Shown: positions 34,942 to 43,957 of the stretch, piece by piece
Numbering within the stretch: the first letter of the stretch is position 1
How the letters are laid out: each line of letters opens with the position of its first letter
NCBI RefSeq assembly: GCF_000383955.1
Contig: NZ_KB913013.1
Location: forward strand, 2,262,277 to 2,326,276
Reading direction: 5' to 3'
Length of the DNA: 64,000 nucleotides
Source of the DNA: Rudanella lutea DSM 19387
GTDB taxonomy: Bacteria > Bacteroidota > Bacteroidia > Cytophagales > Spirosomataceae
The notes under the pieces: generated by a model
Told to the model about the DNA's origin: nothing
What the model saw: the letters and a program-made list of their open reading frames with translations, nothing else
The model's database searches: none
Translations under genes and position numbers: made by a program

Positions 34942-35325
34942 TCAGGCCATTTGAGGTTGCCGAAACAACGCCATTACCCCATCGAGCCGACGCCGGGCCA
35001 CCGATAGCTCAACCCCACCCGTGAGCCGAACCGAGCCGGTATGGTGGCCGGGTATCGTATGAATGTCCTGCACATGGCCGGGGTTGACCATCGAGGATTT
35101 ATGAATGCGGGTTAGCTGCGGCAGTATTCCTTCCATTACTTTAAGGGTTTGGCTGATCATGATCTGGCGTCCATTGACCAGATGAATCCGGCAGTAGTTA
35201 CCGTCGCCCTGTACCCAGACGATCTGATCGACAGTGAGCCGGTTTTTGTAGCCCGGAATCCGTAAGTAAGCCGCCTGGTCTTTGCCAGCCAGCATGGGTT
35301 TCTGAAGGGGTGATGAGCACAGCAT
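34942..35325 (-). CDS. LytTR-domain DNA-binding protein without receiver domain
   Basis: A 127-aa protein. Residues about 20-120 form one LytTR domain (KNRLTVDQIVWVQGDGNYCR, LPQLTRIHKSSMVNPGHVQD, LSVARRRLDGVMALF). No response-regulator receiver or membrane segment, so it is either controlled by expression or by a partner. It is convergent with ppa and lies directly downstream of the Wzi-like gene at 35371 on the same strand (45 bp gap), suggesting they may share a transcript. Confidence 0.85.
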   Translation of the reverse strand: MLCSSPLQKPMLAGKDQAAYLRIPGYKNRLTVDQIVWVQGDGNYCRIHLVNGRQIMISQTLKVMEGILPQLTRIHKSSMVNPGHVQDIHTIPGHHTGSVRLTGGVELSVARRRLDGVMALFRQPQMA

Positions 35326-35370
35326 GATTTCTCTGATTTTCGTTCGTTGAGTTAAATGAATCCTACCTGT

Positions 35371-37041
35371 TTAGCGCGATAAAGCTGACCACGTTTTGCG
35401 CCAGCCAACGTAAGCACCGATCTGATTAGGGTGTCGGAGCAGCTTCCCCTGATCGTAACCGACCGATACCAGCAGCGTAGAGCCCGCAGCCCCACGCAGC
35501 GTACGAGTCACCGAAACTAAGCCCGATACCTGATTGGTATTGGCCGGAAAGGCCGCCGGAAACGTCCCGTAATTTCGGCTGAACGTTACCTTGGTCTGAT
35601 AACCCCACCACCGGCTCAGATTACCCGACAGGCCGGTATGTAACGCCCAAACCCGGTAGTTGTTGATCCCGAACCGCCCACTGATGAGCTGATTGTCGAG
35701 CGTGTACCCCGAAAAAGGGATCGAAGGCAGGTCGGGGTTCGTATCGGTTGTCTGGCTAATCAGGGGTGTGCCGATGGTGCGTCCCTTGTACGACCAGCCT
35801 TCGGGGTACTGCCCATTGATAAAGTACTGCTCCGGCTCGCCACCGAGGTAACGCCCAAACTGATACACGCCCTGATTACCCGAGTTGAACAGTTCCAGAA
35901 CAGCCTCGCTCAGCAGCGGCCGTGGCCGCTTGCTCACGTAACGCAACCCGTAGAGGCCGTCTTCGATATTGCGGAAATTATACAGCTTACGACCCAGATC
36001 GTAGAAGTGCTGCTGATAATGAAAGAGCGACCCTTGCGGCAACTGAAGCTCCAGGCCTACTTCGGCCGAGCCCCGGTGATCGCCCACCCGGTTCTGATCA
36101 AACGTGGTAAACTTAGCCCGGTTCTTGAGGGCATCGGTTTTAAGGGGTAGCACCACGTTCATATAGGCTACAAAACTGTCGGCCAGTTGCCCTTCAAACG
36201 AACTCGTGGGGTCGCGCTCCAGAAACCGCGCATACCCGCCCCATTGTGCCTGATGGGTGAAGGCTCCATACACCCGAAACAAAGACCGTGGCTTGCCCAG
36301 CCGCACGTAAATGGCTTTCTGATGCAGGTATGAGTCGCGAACGTACTCACCCCGGCCAAACCACCCGTGCGAAAACGACCCTTTCACCGACACCCAGCCG
36401 TTGGTAAAACCAAGCGGCCAATACTCAGGAATGGCCAGCTCGACGCGCGGAATAGGCAGGGTATTACCCGACCAGACAAATGAGCCCGATGAGAATCGGC
36501 TATCGGCCAGCCCCACAACCTGTTTCCGCCGACCAGCCCACAGCTCAAATACGCCTACCCGGACTTTACCGTAAGCTTCGGCCACGAGCAACCGACTCTC
36601 GGCCGCGCCCTGCCCTACCAGTTGAACGCCATACCCCCAGTCGAGTTTCCGGCGTTGGGGACTCTGCGGATACCGGTAGTCCGACTGGGCCGTACCAATC
36701 AGCAAACCGGCCGGGCCCGTTTTCGGAATAATACCGAACTGATTGGTTTGAAGCCAGTACGGGACCTGATCGGTTGAAGAAGCCAGCACACCCGCTTCGG
36801 CCTGCAACAGGTGCGCTCGCACCGGCAAGGTGTCGGGCTTGGCGGGTTGGTCGTCGTCGGTCGTGGTGAGCGGGCGTGGCAACCCAAGCCCACTATTCAG
36901 CAGTTGGCCCGTACTGGCCGTCGGCAATTGATTGACAGACTGCGCCTGTGCCGAAAGGCTCAACGTACCGCACAGCATGAGCGATTGCACGCCCAACCGT
37001 ATTGCCCCCGCCAGTTGGAAGCTTGAATAAGGTGAATGCAT
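35371..37041 (-). CDS. Wzi-like capsule assembly outer-membrane protein
   Basis: A 556-aa protein from the ATG at 37041 (37056 possible). Signal peptide LMLCGTLSLSAQAQS, then beta-barrel sequence: QVPYWLQTNQFGIIPKTGPA, ELWAGRRKQVVGLADSRF, HQKAIYVRLGKPRSLF and a C-terminal strand AYVGWRKTWSALSR. The same blocks occur in the protein truncated at the left window edge. The family is linked to surface polysaccharide attachment. Not near other capsule genes here. Confidence 0.83.
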   Translation of the reverse strand: MHSPYSSFQLAGAIRLGVQSLMLCGTLSLSAQAQSVNQLPTASTGQLLNSGLGLPRPLTTTDDDQPAKPDTLPVRAHLLQAEAGVLASSTDQVPYWLQTNQFGIIPKTGPAGLLIGTAQSDYRYPQSPQRRKLDWGYGVQLVGQGAAESRLLVAEAYGKVRVGVFELWAGRRKQVVGLADSRFSSGSFVWSGNTLPIPRVELAIPEYWPLGFTNGWVSVKGSFSHGWFGRGEYVRDSYLHQKAIYVRLGKPRSLFRVYGAFTHQAQWGGYARFLERDPTSSFEGQLADSFVAYMNVVLPLKTDALKNRAKFTTFDQNRVGDHRGSAEVGLELQLPQGSLFHYQQHFYDLGRKLYNFRNIEDGLYGLRYVSKRPRPLLSEAVLELFNSGNQGVYQFGRYLGGEPEQYFINGQYPEGWSYKGRTIGTPLISQTTDTNPDLPSIPFSGYTLDNQLISGRFGINNYRVWALHTGLSGNLSRWWGYQTKVTFSRNYGTFPAAFPANTNQVSGLVSVTRTLRGAAGSTLLVSVGYDQGKLLRHPNQIGAYVGWRKTWSALSR

Positions 37042-37228
37042 ACGAGTAGAGGCCAAAGCCTCAGTCTTAATAGCGAATGGAAAAGCAGAAAGGGGCCTAT
37101 AAGCAGGGTATACCTATAGAAATGAATACTAAAACGAAGTCAGACAGGCACAGAGCGGGTCTAACGACGTACCTTATACGAACAGAGGGAGCAAGACGGC
37201 CCGGCGGAGAGCACGGGAGCAGGAAGCG

Positions 37229-37498
37229 TCATTGTCGACGATCCTCATTCATCCGTCTAAAAATGGGGGAAGAGGTCGGAGTCCCCGTATCGATCAGGGT
37301 CCGTTTTCGTTTTAACAGGAAATCTCCGGCTTTAGCCAGGTAAGCAGTGGCGGCAAAGGTGTAGATAACATATTTCGCGGCCGACAACTCCTCACCTGGC
37401 AAAATCTCAAGATCGAGATAAATCAGGGCTAGTTGGAGGGCGGCAACCAGGAGGAGGGTAGTGCTCAGCACAGCAGCTCCGAGGAGGCCTTCTTTCAT
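37229..37498 (-). CDS. Small membrane protein of unknown function
   Basis: An 89-aa protein. Two hydrophobic segments (AAVLSTTLLLVAALQLALIY and YVIYTFAATAYLAKAGDFLL) are followed by a basic tail (KRKRT...FRRMNEDRRQ) that should face the cytoplasm. No recognised family. It lies between the Wzi-like gene and a 351-bp spacer. Its codon pattern resembles its neighbours, so it is probably real. Confidence 0.5.
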   Translation of the reverse strand: MKEGLLGAAVLSTTLLLVAALQLALIYLDLEILPGEELSAAKYVIYTFAATAYLAKAGDFLLKRKRTLIDTGTPTSSPIFRRMNEDRRQ

Positions 37499-37849
37499 AT
37501 GGATTAACTAACGTTGAGAGGTGTAAAGTTTGAGTACTTTTCTGTATCTAACAAGACCCACACCCCGGCCTGATAAGGATAGTTAGCCAATGGGAAACCC
37601 CCTCTGTGCCTACGCTCACACCGCACACACGTCACCAAACTAATAAAATATGCCTATTCAGACGTATATAGGCCAATTTGGCGAATAGACAGGCAACAAA
37701 TGAAAGCAATCACATTAATTGTAACTAACTGTAACAAGTTAGGCAACGGCCCAGCCCCAACCAAGTTGTGTGGGCGACCTGCACGCTACCCAAGGGAAGG
37801 CTATTCCTAAAAAAAGGGTATCTTTCAGCCAGTTAAACCCACTTTCCTC
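37499..37849. other. 351-bp gene-free spacer
   Basis: Lower GC than the surroundings. Holds a small dyad GCCTAT-N10-ATAGGC at 37652-37673 and a near-consensus -7 box TATCTTTC at 37819-37826, 23 bp before the lipoprotein gene. No coding frame or long palindrome was seen. Confidence 0.45.
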
Positions 37850-38422
37850 ATGACAAAATCGTTTACCCACCTTATTCTCTTTGGCTATGTAACCTTATTG
37901 GGATGTTCCGCCAATCAGACCCAGCACGAAGCCAACACCGAAACCAAACCGGCCGCCCAAACAGCAGTGGCCGTACATCAGACCGCTCTGACGGCTACGG
38001 CCGCCCAAAACACCCCCGATGGCCTTATCCGGGCGCTGTACAAGGCACATGACGCCGGTAAAAGTCCGTTTTTTCAGGATAAAGACCGCGCGCTCGTCGA
38101 CCGGTTCTTTGTGAAAGAAATGGCCGACCTGATCTGGGATGATGCCGTGCTATCGGCCCGAAACGGCGATATAGGTATGCTCTCGGCCGATCCGCTGTAC
38201 AACGCGCAGGATATGGATGTCAAAGACTTTGTCATTCACCAACCTGAAATTGACGGCGACGGGGCCGAGGTACTGGTTACGTTTATCAACCTTGGTGAAA
38301 AGCAAGAGCTCACCTACCTGCTCGAAAAAGAGAAGGGGCAGTGGCGCATTGGCGATCTTTTCTACGGCGACGGCAGGCAATTGTTTCAGCTGCTCAGCGG
38401 CCGCGCCGAAGAAACACCCTGA
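37850..38422 (+). CDS. DUF3828-type lipoprotein
   Basis: A 190-aa protein. The leader MTKSFTHLILFGYVTLLGCS ends in a lipobox (LLGC), so Cys19 is the likely acylated residue. A Thr/Ala-rich linker follows (residues 22-55). The folded domain carries PDGLIRALYKAHDAGKSPFF and YLLEKEKGQWRIGDLFY, typical of DUF3828. Function unknown. A GC-rich hairpin (38449-38478) lies 26 bp after the stop. Confidence 0.8.
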   Translation: MTKSFTHLILFGYVTLLGCSANQTQHEANTETKPAAQTAVAVHQTALTATAAQNTPDGLIRALYKAHDAGKSPFFQDKDRALVDRFFVKEMADLIWDDAVLSARNGDIGMLSADPLYNAQDMDVKDFVIHQPEIDGDGAEVLVTFINLGEKQELTYLLEKEKGQWRIGDLFYGDGRQLFQLLSGRAEETP

Positions 38423-38448
38423 TAGTCATCTATTCACTGTAGGCAGTC

Positions 38449-38478
38449 GGCCGCACCTGTTATAAGGCAGGTGCAGCC
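38449..38478 (+). terminator. Hairpin after the lipoprotein gene
   Basis: GGCCGCACCTG (38449-38459) pairs with CAGGTGCAGCC (38468-38478), one mismatch. No T-run, so termination is uncertain. Confidence 0.4.
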
Positions 38479-38547
38479 GGGTTTCCACTCCCGGCCGCTT
38501 CTCGGCCATTGATCCCCAAATAGGCACACTCAACATTTTTCGCCCGT

Positions 38548-38574
38548 TTGGGTGCAAATCGCTGCGTAAGTTTG
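38548..38574 (+). promoter_or_regulatory. sppA promoter (TTG-N16-TAAGTTTG)
   Basis: TTG at 38548-38550 and the exact -7 element TAAGTTTG at 38567-38574; the start codon is at 38614. Confidence 0.65.
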
Positions 38575-38613
38575 TTTACTGTAAGTACTCTGATACGAAT
38601 CGATTTTTCATTC

Positions 38614-40380
38614 ATGCGCCAATTTTTGAAATACGTACTCGCGACCATCGTCGGCCTGCTGCTTTTTAGCATCGTCGGATTCCTGCTGCTGATTGGTATG
38701 AGCGCGGCTTTGTCGTCGGGCAATAAAACCATCGTCAAGTCAAACTCGGTGCTACGGCTCAACCTCGATAGCCCCATTCGGGAACAAAGCGTCGATAATC
38801 CGTTCGACGGCATCGGCGGCCCCTTCAATTCGGAGGGTGACGTGATCGGCCTGATCGACATTCGGGAAGCTTTGGAAAAAGCCAAAACCGACGACGACAT
38901 CAAGGGCATTTACCTCGAATCGCAATATCCACAGGCGGGCTGGGCTACCATCGAAGAAATTCGGAACGCCCTCATCGACTTCAAAAAGTCGAAAAAGTTT
39001 GTGTATGCCTACAGCGAGGTAATGACTGAAAAAGGCTACTACCTGGCCTCAGTAGCCGATAAAATCTATATCAACCCGGCCGGAGCCATTGAATGGAACG
39101 GGCTGGATGCCGAACTGACCTTTTTCAAAGGCACCCTCGACAAACTGGGGATCAAGCCCGAAGTGTTTAAGGTAGGCGATTTTAAAAGCGCCGTGGAGCC
39201 GTTTACCCGCGAGAACATGAGCGACCCCAACCGTTTGCAGGTGAAGTCGTTCCTGTCGTCGATTAACAATCACATGGTGGCCAATATTGCCATGAGCCGT
39301 GGCCTCCGTGCCGACTCGCTGCAACGCTTTGCCGACAACCTGAGCATTCAGACCCCCGGCGATGCCCTGAAACGCAAACTGATTACGAATGTGGGCTATC
39401 AGGACGAAGTAGAAGACCTGATTCGGAAGCAAATTGGCGTGGCTGACCGCAAGAAAATTGACTATATCTCGCTGGGGAAATACAACGATGCGGTGCCTTC
39501 TGAGGACGACGAAAACTCAAGTAAAAACCGCATTGCCGTCATTATTGCTTCGGGCGATATCAACTCGGGTAAAAGCGACGACAACGCCATTGGGTCGGAG
39601 ACGGTGGCCGAAGAGCTCCGCAAGGCGCGGCTCGACGAAAAGGTGAAAGCCATTGTGATCCGGGTGAACTCAGGCGGTGGTAGCGCTCTGGCTTCAGACG
39701 TAATGCAGCGCGAGGTTGAACTGGCCCGTAAAGTAAAACCCGTGATCGGCTCCATGTCCGACTACGCGGCTTCGGGCGGGTACTATATGCTGATGGGTTG
39801 CACCAAAATTCTGGCACAGCCCAACACCATCACGGGCTCTATTGGGGTGTTCTCGCTGCTGTTCAATACCGAGAACTTCTTCAAAGACAAGCTGGGCGTA
39901 ACCTACGACCGGGTGCTGACCAACACCAACGCCGACTTCCCCTCGCTCACGCACGAGATGTCGCCGTTCCAGAAACAAACGCTGCAACAAAGCACCGAGC
40001 GGATTTATCGCACCTTCACGGGCAAGGTAGCCACGGGCCGTAAATTGCCGATCGATAGCGTACGGGCCATTGCCAGCGGTCGGGTCTGGACGGGTACGCA
40101 GGCCAAAGCCAACGGACTGGTCGACGAGCTGGGTGGTCTGGAAGACGCCATTAAACTGGCAGCCAAAACCGCCAAACTCGGCAGCGATGACTATAAAATT
40201 AAGTACGTACCGCGTAAAAAAGACTTCGTGGAAAAGCTGCTGAGCTCGATGAACGACGAAGAACAGGCGCAATTTAACGCGCAGCTGGGCGAGCTGGCCC
40301 CGTACGTGACGTACCTCCGCAAACTGAAAACGATGGAAGGAGTTCAGGCTCGTCTGCCGTTCGAGATGGAGATTCGATAA
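38614..40380 (+). CDS. sppA: Signal peptide peptidase SppA, 67K type
   Basis: A 588-aa protein from MRQFLKYVLATIVGLLLFS; the upstream in-frame start at 38548 falls on the promoter and is rejected. One N-terminal membrane anchor, then two tandem S49 domains. The catalytic Lys191 (VGDFKSAVEPFT) is in the first and Ser387 (DYAASGGYYM) in the second, as in E. coli SppA, which degrades cleaved signal peptides. Monocistronic with promoter and terminator. Confidence 0.95.
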   Translation: MRQFLKYVLATIVGLLLFSIVGFLLLIGMSAALSSGNKTIVKSNSVLRLNLDSPIREQSVDNPFDGIGGPFNSEGDVIGLIDIREALEKAKTDDDIKGIYLESQYPQAGWATIEEIRNALIDFKKSKKFVYAYSEVMTEKGYYLASVADKIYINPAGAIEWNGLDAELTFFKGTLDKLGIKPEVFKVGDFKSAVEPFTRENMSDPNRLQVKSFLSSINNHMVANIAMSRGLRADSLQRFADNLSIQTPGDALKRKLITNVGYQDEVEDLIRKQIGVADRKKIDYISLGKYNDAVPSEDDENSSKNRIAVIIASGDINSGKSDDNAIGSETVAEELRKARLDEKVKAIVIRVNSGGGSALASDVMQREVELARKVKPVIGSMSDYAASGGYYMLMGCTKILAQPNTITGSIGVFSLLFNTENFFKDKLGVTYDRVLTNTNADFPSLTHEMSPFQKQTLQQSTERIYRTFTGKVATGRKLPIDSVRAIASGRVWTGTQAKANGLVDELGGLEDAIKLAAKTAKLGSDDYKIKYVPRKKDFVEKLLSSMNDEEQAQFNAQLGELAPYVTYLRKLKTMEGVQARLPFEMEIR

Positions 40381-40403
40381 AGTAGGTTAAATTGATTTTC
40401 GCG

Positions 40404-40434
40404 AAAGGGTCGGCGGGTTCGTCGGCCCTTTTTT
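40404..40434 (+). terminator. Terminator of sppA
   Basis: AAAGGGTCGGCG pairs with CGTCGGCCCTTT allowing two G-T or A-C positions, followed by six Ts. Confidence 0.75.
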
Positions 40435-40475
40435 ACGAACTTTAAGAACGAATCGTTTAGTCTCTCTCGCAACCT

Positions 40476-41696
40476 ATGCAAACCCTCCCCCTACATTTCG
40501 ACCTGTACGCCCTGGTCATTTTGCTGGGTATCGCGCAGGCCCTGTTTCTGGGAGTGTTTTTTCTGACCGGCCCCCGGCGGCAGTCGGTAGCCAACCTGTG
40601 TTTGGGGTTACTCATGCTGGCAACGGCCGCCATGCAGACCGAAATGTGGCTGGAGTACACCAATTACATGTTCCGAACGTTGCCGCTGGTCGATTCGGCC
40701 GAGCCGTTCAACTTCGTCATCGGGCCGCTTTTTTACTTCTTCGTGTTTGGGCGGCTCCACAGCCGACTACCCCGGCACTGGGGCTGGCACCTGATTCCGT
40801 TCGGAATCTGGCTCGTCAATGCCGTGACCTGGCTCTACCAACCCGAAACGTTCTTTTACAATTCCTACATCAGCGCCTGGCACCCCGAACTCGATTTTGC
40901 GCCGTCGAACCCCTACCAACCCGACGATTTTACGGGCCTGCGCGACTACATCAACGAGCTTACCCTGCTGAGCTGCCTCGTCTACTCAGCCCTGTCGGTT
41001 CGGGTTGTTTACCGGGCGTATCAAACCCGGTACGGTTTGATCGGGAGTCCCAACGCCGACCGTTCGCTCCGCACGCTTCGGAGTCTGGTGGTGCTGAACG
41101 GTCTATTTCCGCTATTGATTGTAATCACCAAAACCCGATTTCCCGAAGACCTGGGCGATCACATTCTGGCCAGTTACCTCACCCTGATCATTTACGTGAC
41201 CAGTTTTCTGGTCATGCGCGGCTCCGACTTCTTCCGCGACAGTCAAGTTGTCATAGCTCCGGTTCCAGTATCCGAACCACCGGGGCCCGCTCCCGAGCCC
41301 TCGGTTGAAACCCGAAAAAAATACGAGAAATCAGCCCTCACCGACGAGCAGAAACAAGCCATTCTGGCCCGGCTTACGCACCTTACCCAAACGCAAAAGC
41401 CGTATCTGGACAATGACCTGTCGCTGTCGAAACTGGCCGAGCGGCTGGGTACATCGCCCCATTACGTTTCGCAGGTTCTCAACGATCAGCTGGGGCAAAC
41501 CTTTTTCGACTGGCTGGCCACCCATCGGATCGCCGAGGCCCAACGGCTCCTCAACCACCCCGATACAAGCCACCTGAAAATCGACGAGATTGCTGAACGG
41601 GTTGGGTACAATGCGCCTTCGGCTTTTCACACGGCTTTTAAGCGGATTACGGGCCAAACTCCGGCTTCGTTCCGGTCGGCACGAACTTCGTCATGA
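40476..41696 (+). CDS. Membrane-bound AraC family transcriptional regulator
   Basis: A 406-aa protein. The first 255 residues hold about seven hydrophobic segments (LYALVILLGIAQALFLGVFF, PFNFVIGPLFYFFVFGRL and others). A Pro-rich linker (PVPVSEPPGPAPEPS) leads to an AraC/XylS domain at 310-400: LSLSKLAERLGTSPHYVSQV and DEIAERVGYNAPSAFHTAFK, the two HTHs. Such membrane-tethered AraC proteins are common in Bacteroidota and sense unknown signals. It precedes an acyltransferase gene on the same strand by 65 bp, a plausible target or operon partner. Confidence 0.9.
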   Translation: MQTLPLHFDLYALVILLGIAQALFLGVFFLTGPRRQSVANLCLGLLMLATAAMQTEMWLEYTNYMFRTLPLVDSAEPFNFVIGPLFYFFVFGRLHSRLPRHWGWHLIPFGIWLVNAVTWLYQPETFFYNSYISAWHPELDFAPSNPYQPDDFTGLRDYINELTLLSCLVYSALSVRVVYRAYQTRYGLIGSPNADRSLRTLRSLVVLNGLFPLLIVITKTRFPEDLGDHILASYLTLIIYVTSFLVMRGSDFFRDSQVVIAPVPVSEPPGPAPEPSVETRKKYEKSALTDEQKQAILARLTHLTQTQKPYLDNDLSLSKLAERLGTSPHYVSQVLNDQLGQTFFDWLATHRIAEAQRLLNHPDTSHLKIDEIAERVGYNAPSAFHTAFKRITGQTPASFRSARTSS

Positions 41697-41761
41697 TCGG
41701 AACATAGGGCATCGGGGCGGGTAAGACGCCAATTTTGAGGCATCTAATCCGACAAACGTTT

Positions 41762-42940
41762 ATGCAACCCGACGTACAAGCCCCGCCCCGCGAAACCCTC
41801 GCCCCCACCCGCCGATACGACCTCGACTGGCTCCGTATCATTGCCATCGTAATCCTGCTGTTTTATCATACCGGCATGATTTACGTGTCGTGGGGCTGGC
41901 ACATCAAGAGCAGTGCCCATAGCGAGCCCATGGAAGAAGTAATGCGCTGGCTGCACCGCTGGCGTATGCCCCTACTCTTTTTTATCTCGGGCGCGGGCAC
42001 CTTTTTCGCCCTGCAACGCCGGTCGTACGGAGCATACGCTGGCGAGCGCTTCCGCCGACTGTTTATCCCGCTTGTCTTCGGCATGTTTGTGATTGTGCCC
42101 CCGCAGATTTACATCGAGTGGTTGTTTCGGCAGCGATTCAGCGGGAGCTACACCGACTTTTACCCCCAGGTATTCGGGTTTCAGCCTTACGAAGATGGTG
42201 GAACAGGGGGCGCCTTCAGCTGGCATCATCTGTGGTTTATTGCGTACCTGTTTCTGTATTCGGTGGTGAGTATTCCGTTTTTCCGGTGGTTGAAAACCGA
42301 GGGTGGCCAACGCTTCACCGACTGGGTAGGGCGGCTCATTGCCCGGCCCGGCGGAGCCCTGTGGGGCGTTGTACCGCTGCTACTCAACGATCTGGCGCTG
42401 GGGGGCCTCTTCCCCGACGAAACGCACGCCCTGATTGACGACTGGGCTTATTTCATGAAAAATCTGCTCTTGTTCTGGGGCGGCTTTATCCTGATTAGCC
42501 GCCGGGCGTTCTGGCAAACGGTCGCCAATGACCGGCATATTTTCGGGGTAGCTACGCTCATCTGCACGGTTATTCTGTACACGGCACGGGCGTATGTAGG
42601 CGAGCAAACGCTCGAAGAGTCGGCCCTGTTGCGCACCTTGTTCAGCTTCAACTCGCTCGGGCTCACGTGGTTTTCGGTGCTGGCCACGGTGGCCTACGGG
42701 TATCGGTACCTGAACACCAACCACCCCGTGCTGCCCCACCTCACCGAGGCCGTTTATCCGTTTTATATTCTGCACCAAACCGTTATCGTTTTGATCGGTT
42801 ATTGGGCGTTGCAAACTACTTTAGGCGTTTACGATGGCTTTCTGGTGATTAGCTTTGCATCGCTGCTGGTATCGGTGGGGTTATACTGGTTCCTGATCCG
42901 CCCCTTCCGAATCACGCGGCTTTTATTTGGCCTGAAATAA
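41762..42940 (+). CDS. Acyltransferase family membrane protein
   Basis: A 392-aa protein from MQPDVQAPPRETLAPTRRYD. About ten membrane segments. RYDLDWLRIIAIVILLFYHT carries the conserved His of acyltransferase_3 proteins. RRLFIPLVFGMFVIVPPQIY and FSWHHLWFIAYLFLYSV are typical. Related proteins (OpgC, O-antigen acetylases) move acyl groups onto glycans in the periplasm. The substrate is not indicated by the context. A hydroxyacid dehydrogenase gene starts 12 bp downstream. Confidence 0.88.
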   Translation: MQPDVQAPPRETLAPTRRYDLDWLRIIAIVILLFYHTGMIYVSWGWHIKSSAHSEPMEEVMRWLHRWRMPLLFFISGAGTFFALQRRSYGAYAGERFRRLFIPLVFGMFVIVPPQIYIEWLFRQRFSGSYTDFYPQVFGFQPYEDGGTGGAFSWHHLWFIAYLFLYSVVSIPFFRWLKTEGGQRFTDWVGRLIARPGGALWGVVPLLLNDLALGGLFPDETHALIDDWAYFMKNLLLFWGGFILISRRAFWQTVANDRHIFGVATLICTVILYTARAYVGEQTLEESALLRTLFSFNSLGLTWFSVLATVAYGYRYLNTNHPVLPHLTEAVYPFYILHQTVIVLIGYWALQTTLGVYDGFLVISFASLLVSVGLYWFLIRPFRITRLLFGLK

Positions 42941-42952
42941 CTCTCCTCCCCG

Positions 42953-43900
42953 ATGACAATTGTTTATCTGGATGCCTACACCCTCAACCCCGGCGACCTC
43001 GACTGGGCACCGCTCCACGCATTGGGCAACGTGCAGCTCTACGACCGCACCGCCCCGGAGCAACTTCTCGAACGGGCGCACCAAGCCGATGTGATTCTGG
43101 TCAACAAAATCCGGATGAACCGCGAGCTGCTGAGTCAGTTACCCAATCTGCGCTACATTGGCGTGACAGCCACCGGCTACGATATTATTGACGTAGCGGC
43201 CGCCCGCGAGCTGGGTATTACCGTAACCAACGTACGCGGTTACAGCACCCATTCGGTGGCGCAACTCACCTTTGCACTGCTCTTCGAACTGACCTTGCAC
43301 GTGGGTCGCCATAACGACAGCGTACATGCTGGCGACTGGGTGCGTTGTCCTGATTTCTCATACGCCAAAAGCCCGCTGATCGAACTGGCGGGCAAAACGC
43401 TGGGGCTTGTCGGGTACGGGGATATTGGCCGGAAAGTAGCCGATATTGGCCGCGCTATGGGTATGAACATCCTGGTTAACAAGCGCCACCCCAACGCGGG
43501 CGACGGCGTGCAGTACGTTGATATTCCGACCTTGTTTGCCCAGAGCGACGTGGTTTCGCTGCACTGCCCGGCTACACCGGAAAACAAAGGATTTGTGAAT
43601 GCCGGGTTGCTGAAACAGATGAAGTCGTCGGCGTTTTTGATCAACACGAGTCGGGGTGCTCTTATCAACGAGGCCGACCTCGCCGAAGCCCTTAACACGA
43701 GTGTTTTGGCCGGGGCTGGTATCGACGTACTATCGGTGGAGCCCCCCTCAGCCGACAATCCATTACTCACGGCCCAAAACTGTATTATCACTCCGCATAT
43801 TGCCTGGGCCAGTTTTGAAGCCCGCAGCCGGTTGCTTCAGCTCACTATCGAGAATATCAACGCCTTTACCGCCGGATCGCCCACCAACGTGGTGAACTGA
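42953..43900 (+). CDS. D-2-hydroxyacid dehydrogenase
   Basis: A 315-aa NAD(P)-dependent enzyme. The NAD loop is LGLVGYGDIGRKVADIGRAM near residue 150. The catalytic residues are recognisable as Arg in NTSRGALINE, Glu in LSVEPPSADN and His in ITPHIAWAS. Family members reduce 2-keto acids such as hydroxypyruvate, glyoxylate or phenylpyruvate; the substrate cannot be decided. It follows the acyltransferase gene by 12 bp and ends in a strong terminator. Confidence 0.93.
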   Translation: MTIVYLDAYTLNPGDLDWAPLHALGNVQLYDRTAPEQLLERAHQADVILVNKIRMNRELLSQLPNLRYIGVTATGYDIIDVAAARELGITVTNVRGYSTHSVAQLTFALLFELTLHVGRHNDSVHAGDWVRCPDFSYAKSPLIELAGKTLGLVGYGDIGRKVADIGRAMGMNILVNKRHPNAGDGVQYVDIPTLFAQSDVVSLHCPATPENKGFVNAGLLKQMKSSAFLINTSRGALINEADLAEALNTSVLAGAGIDVLSVEPPSADNPLLTAQNCIITPHIAWASFEARSRLLQLTIENINAFTAGSPTNVVN

Positions 43901-43904
43901 TAAA

Positions 43905-43939
43905 AACGAAAAACCCGCCTGTTGGGCGGGTTTTTCGTT
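43905..43939. terminator. Bidirectional terminator
   Basis: AACGAAAAACCCGCC (43905-43919) pairs perfectly with GGCGGGTTTTTCGTT (43925-43939), loop TGTTG. It separates two convergent genes. Confidence 0.92.
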
Positions 43940-43957
43940 GGTTCGGCCTGTAGGAAC

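Noticed and set aside
38548-38613. N-terminal extension of SppA
   Set aside because: It covers the promoter TTG/TAAGTTTG and puts polar sequence before the membrane anchor.
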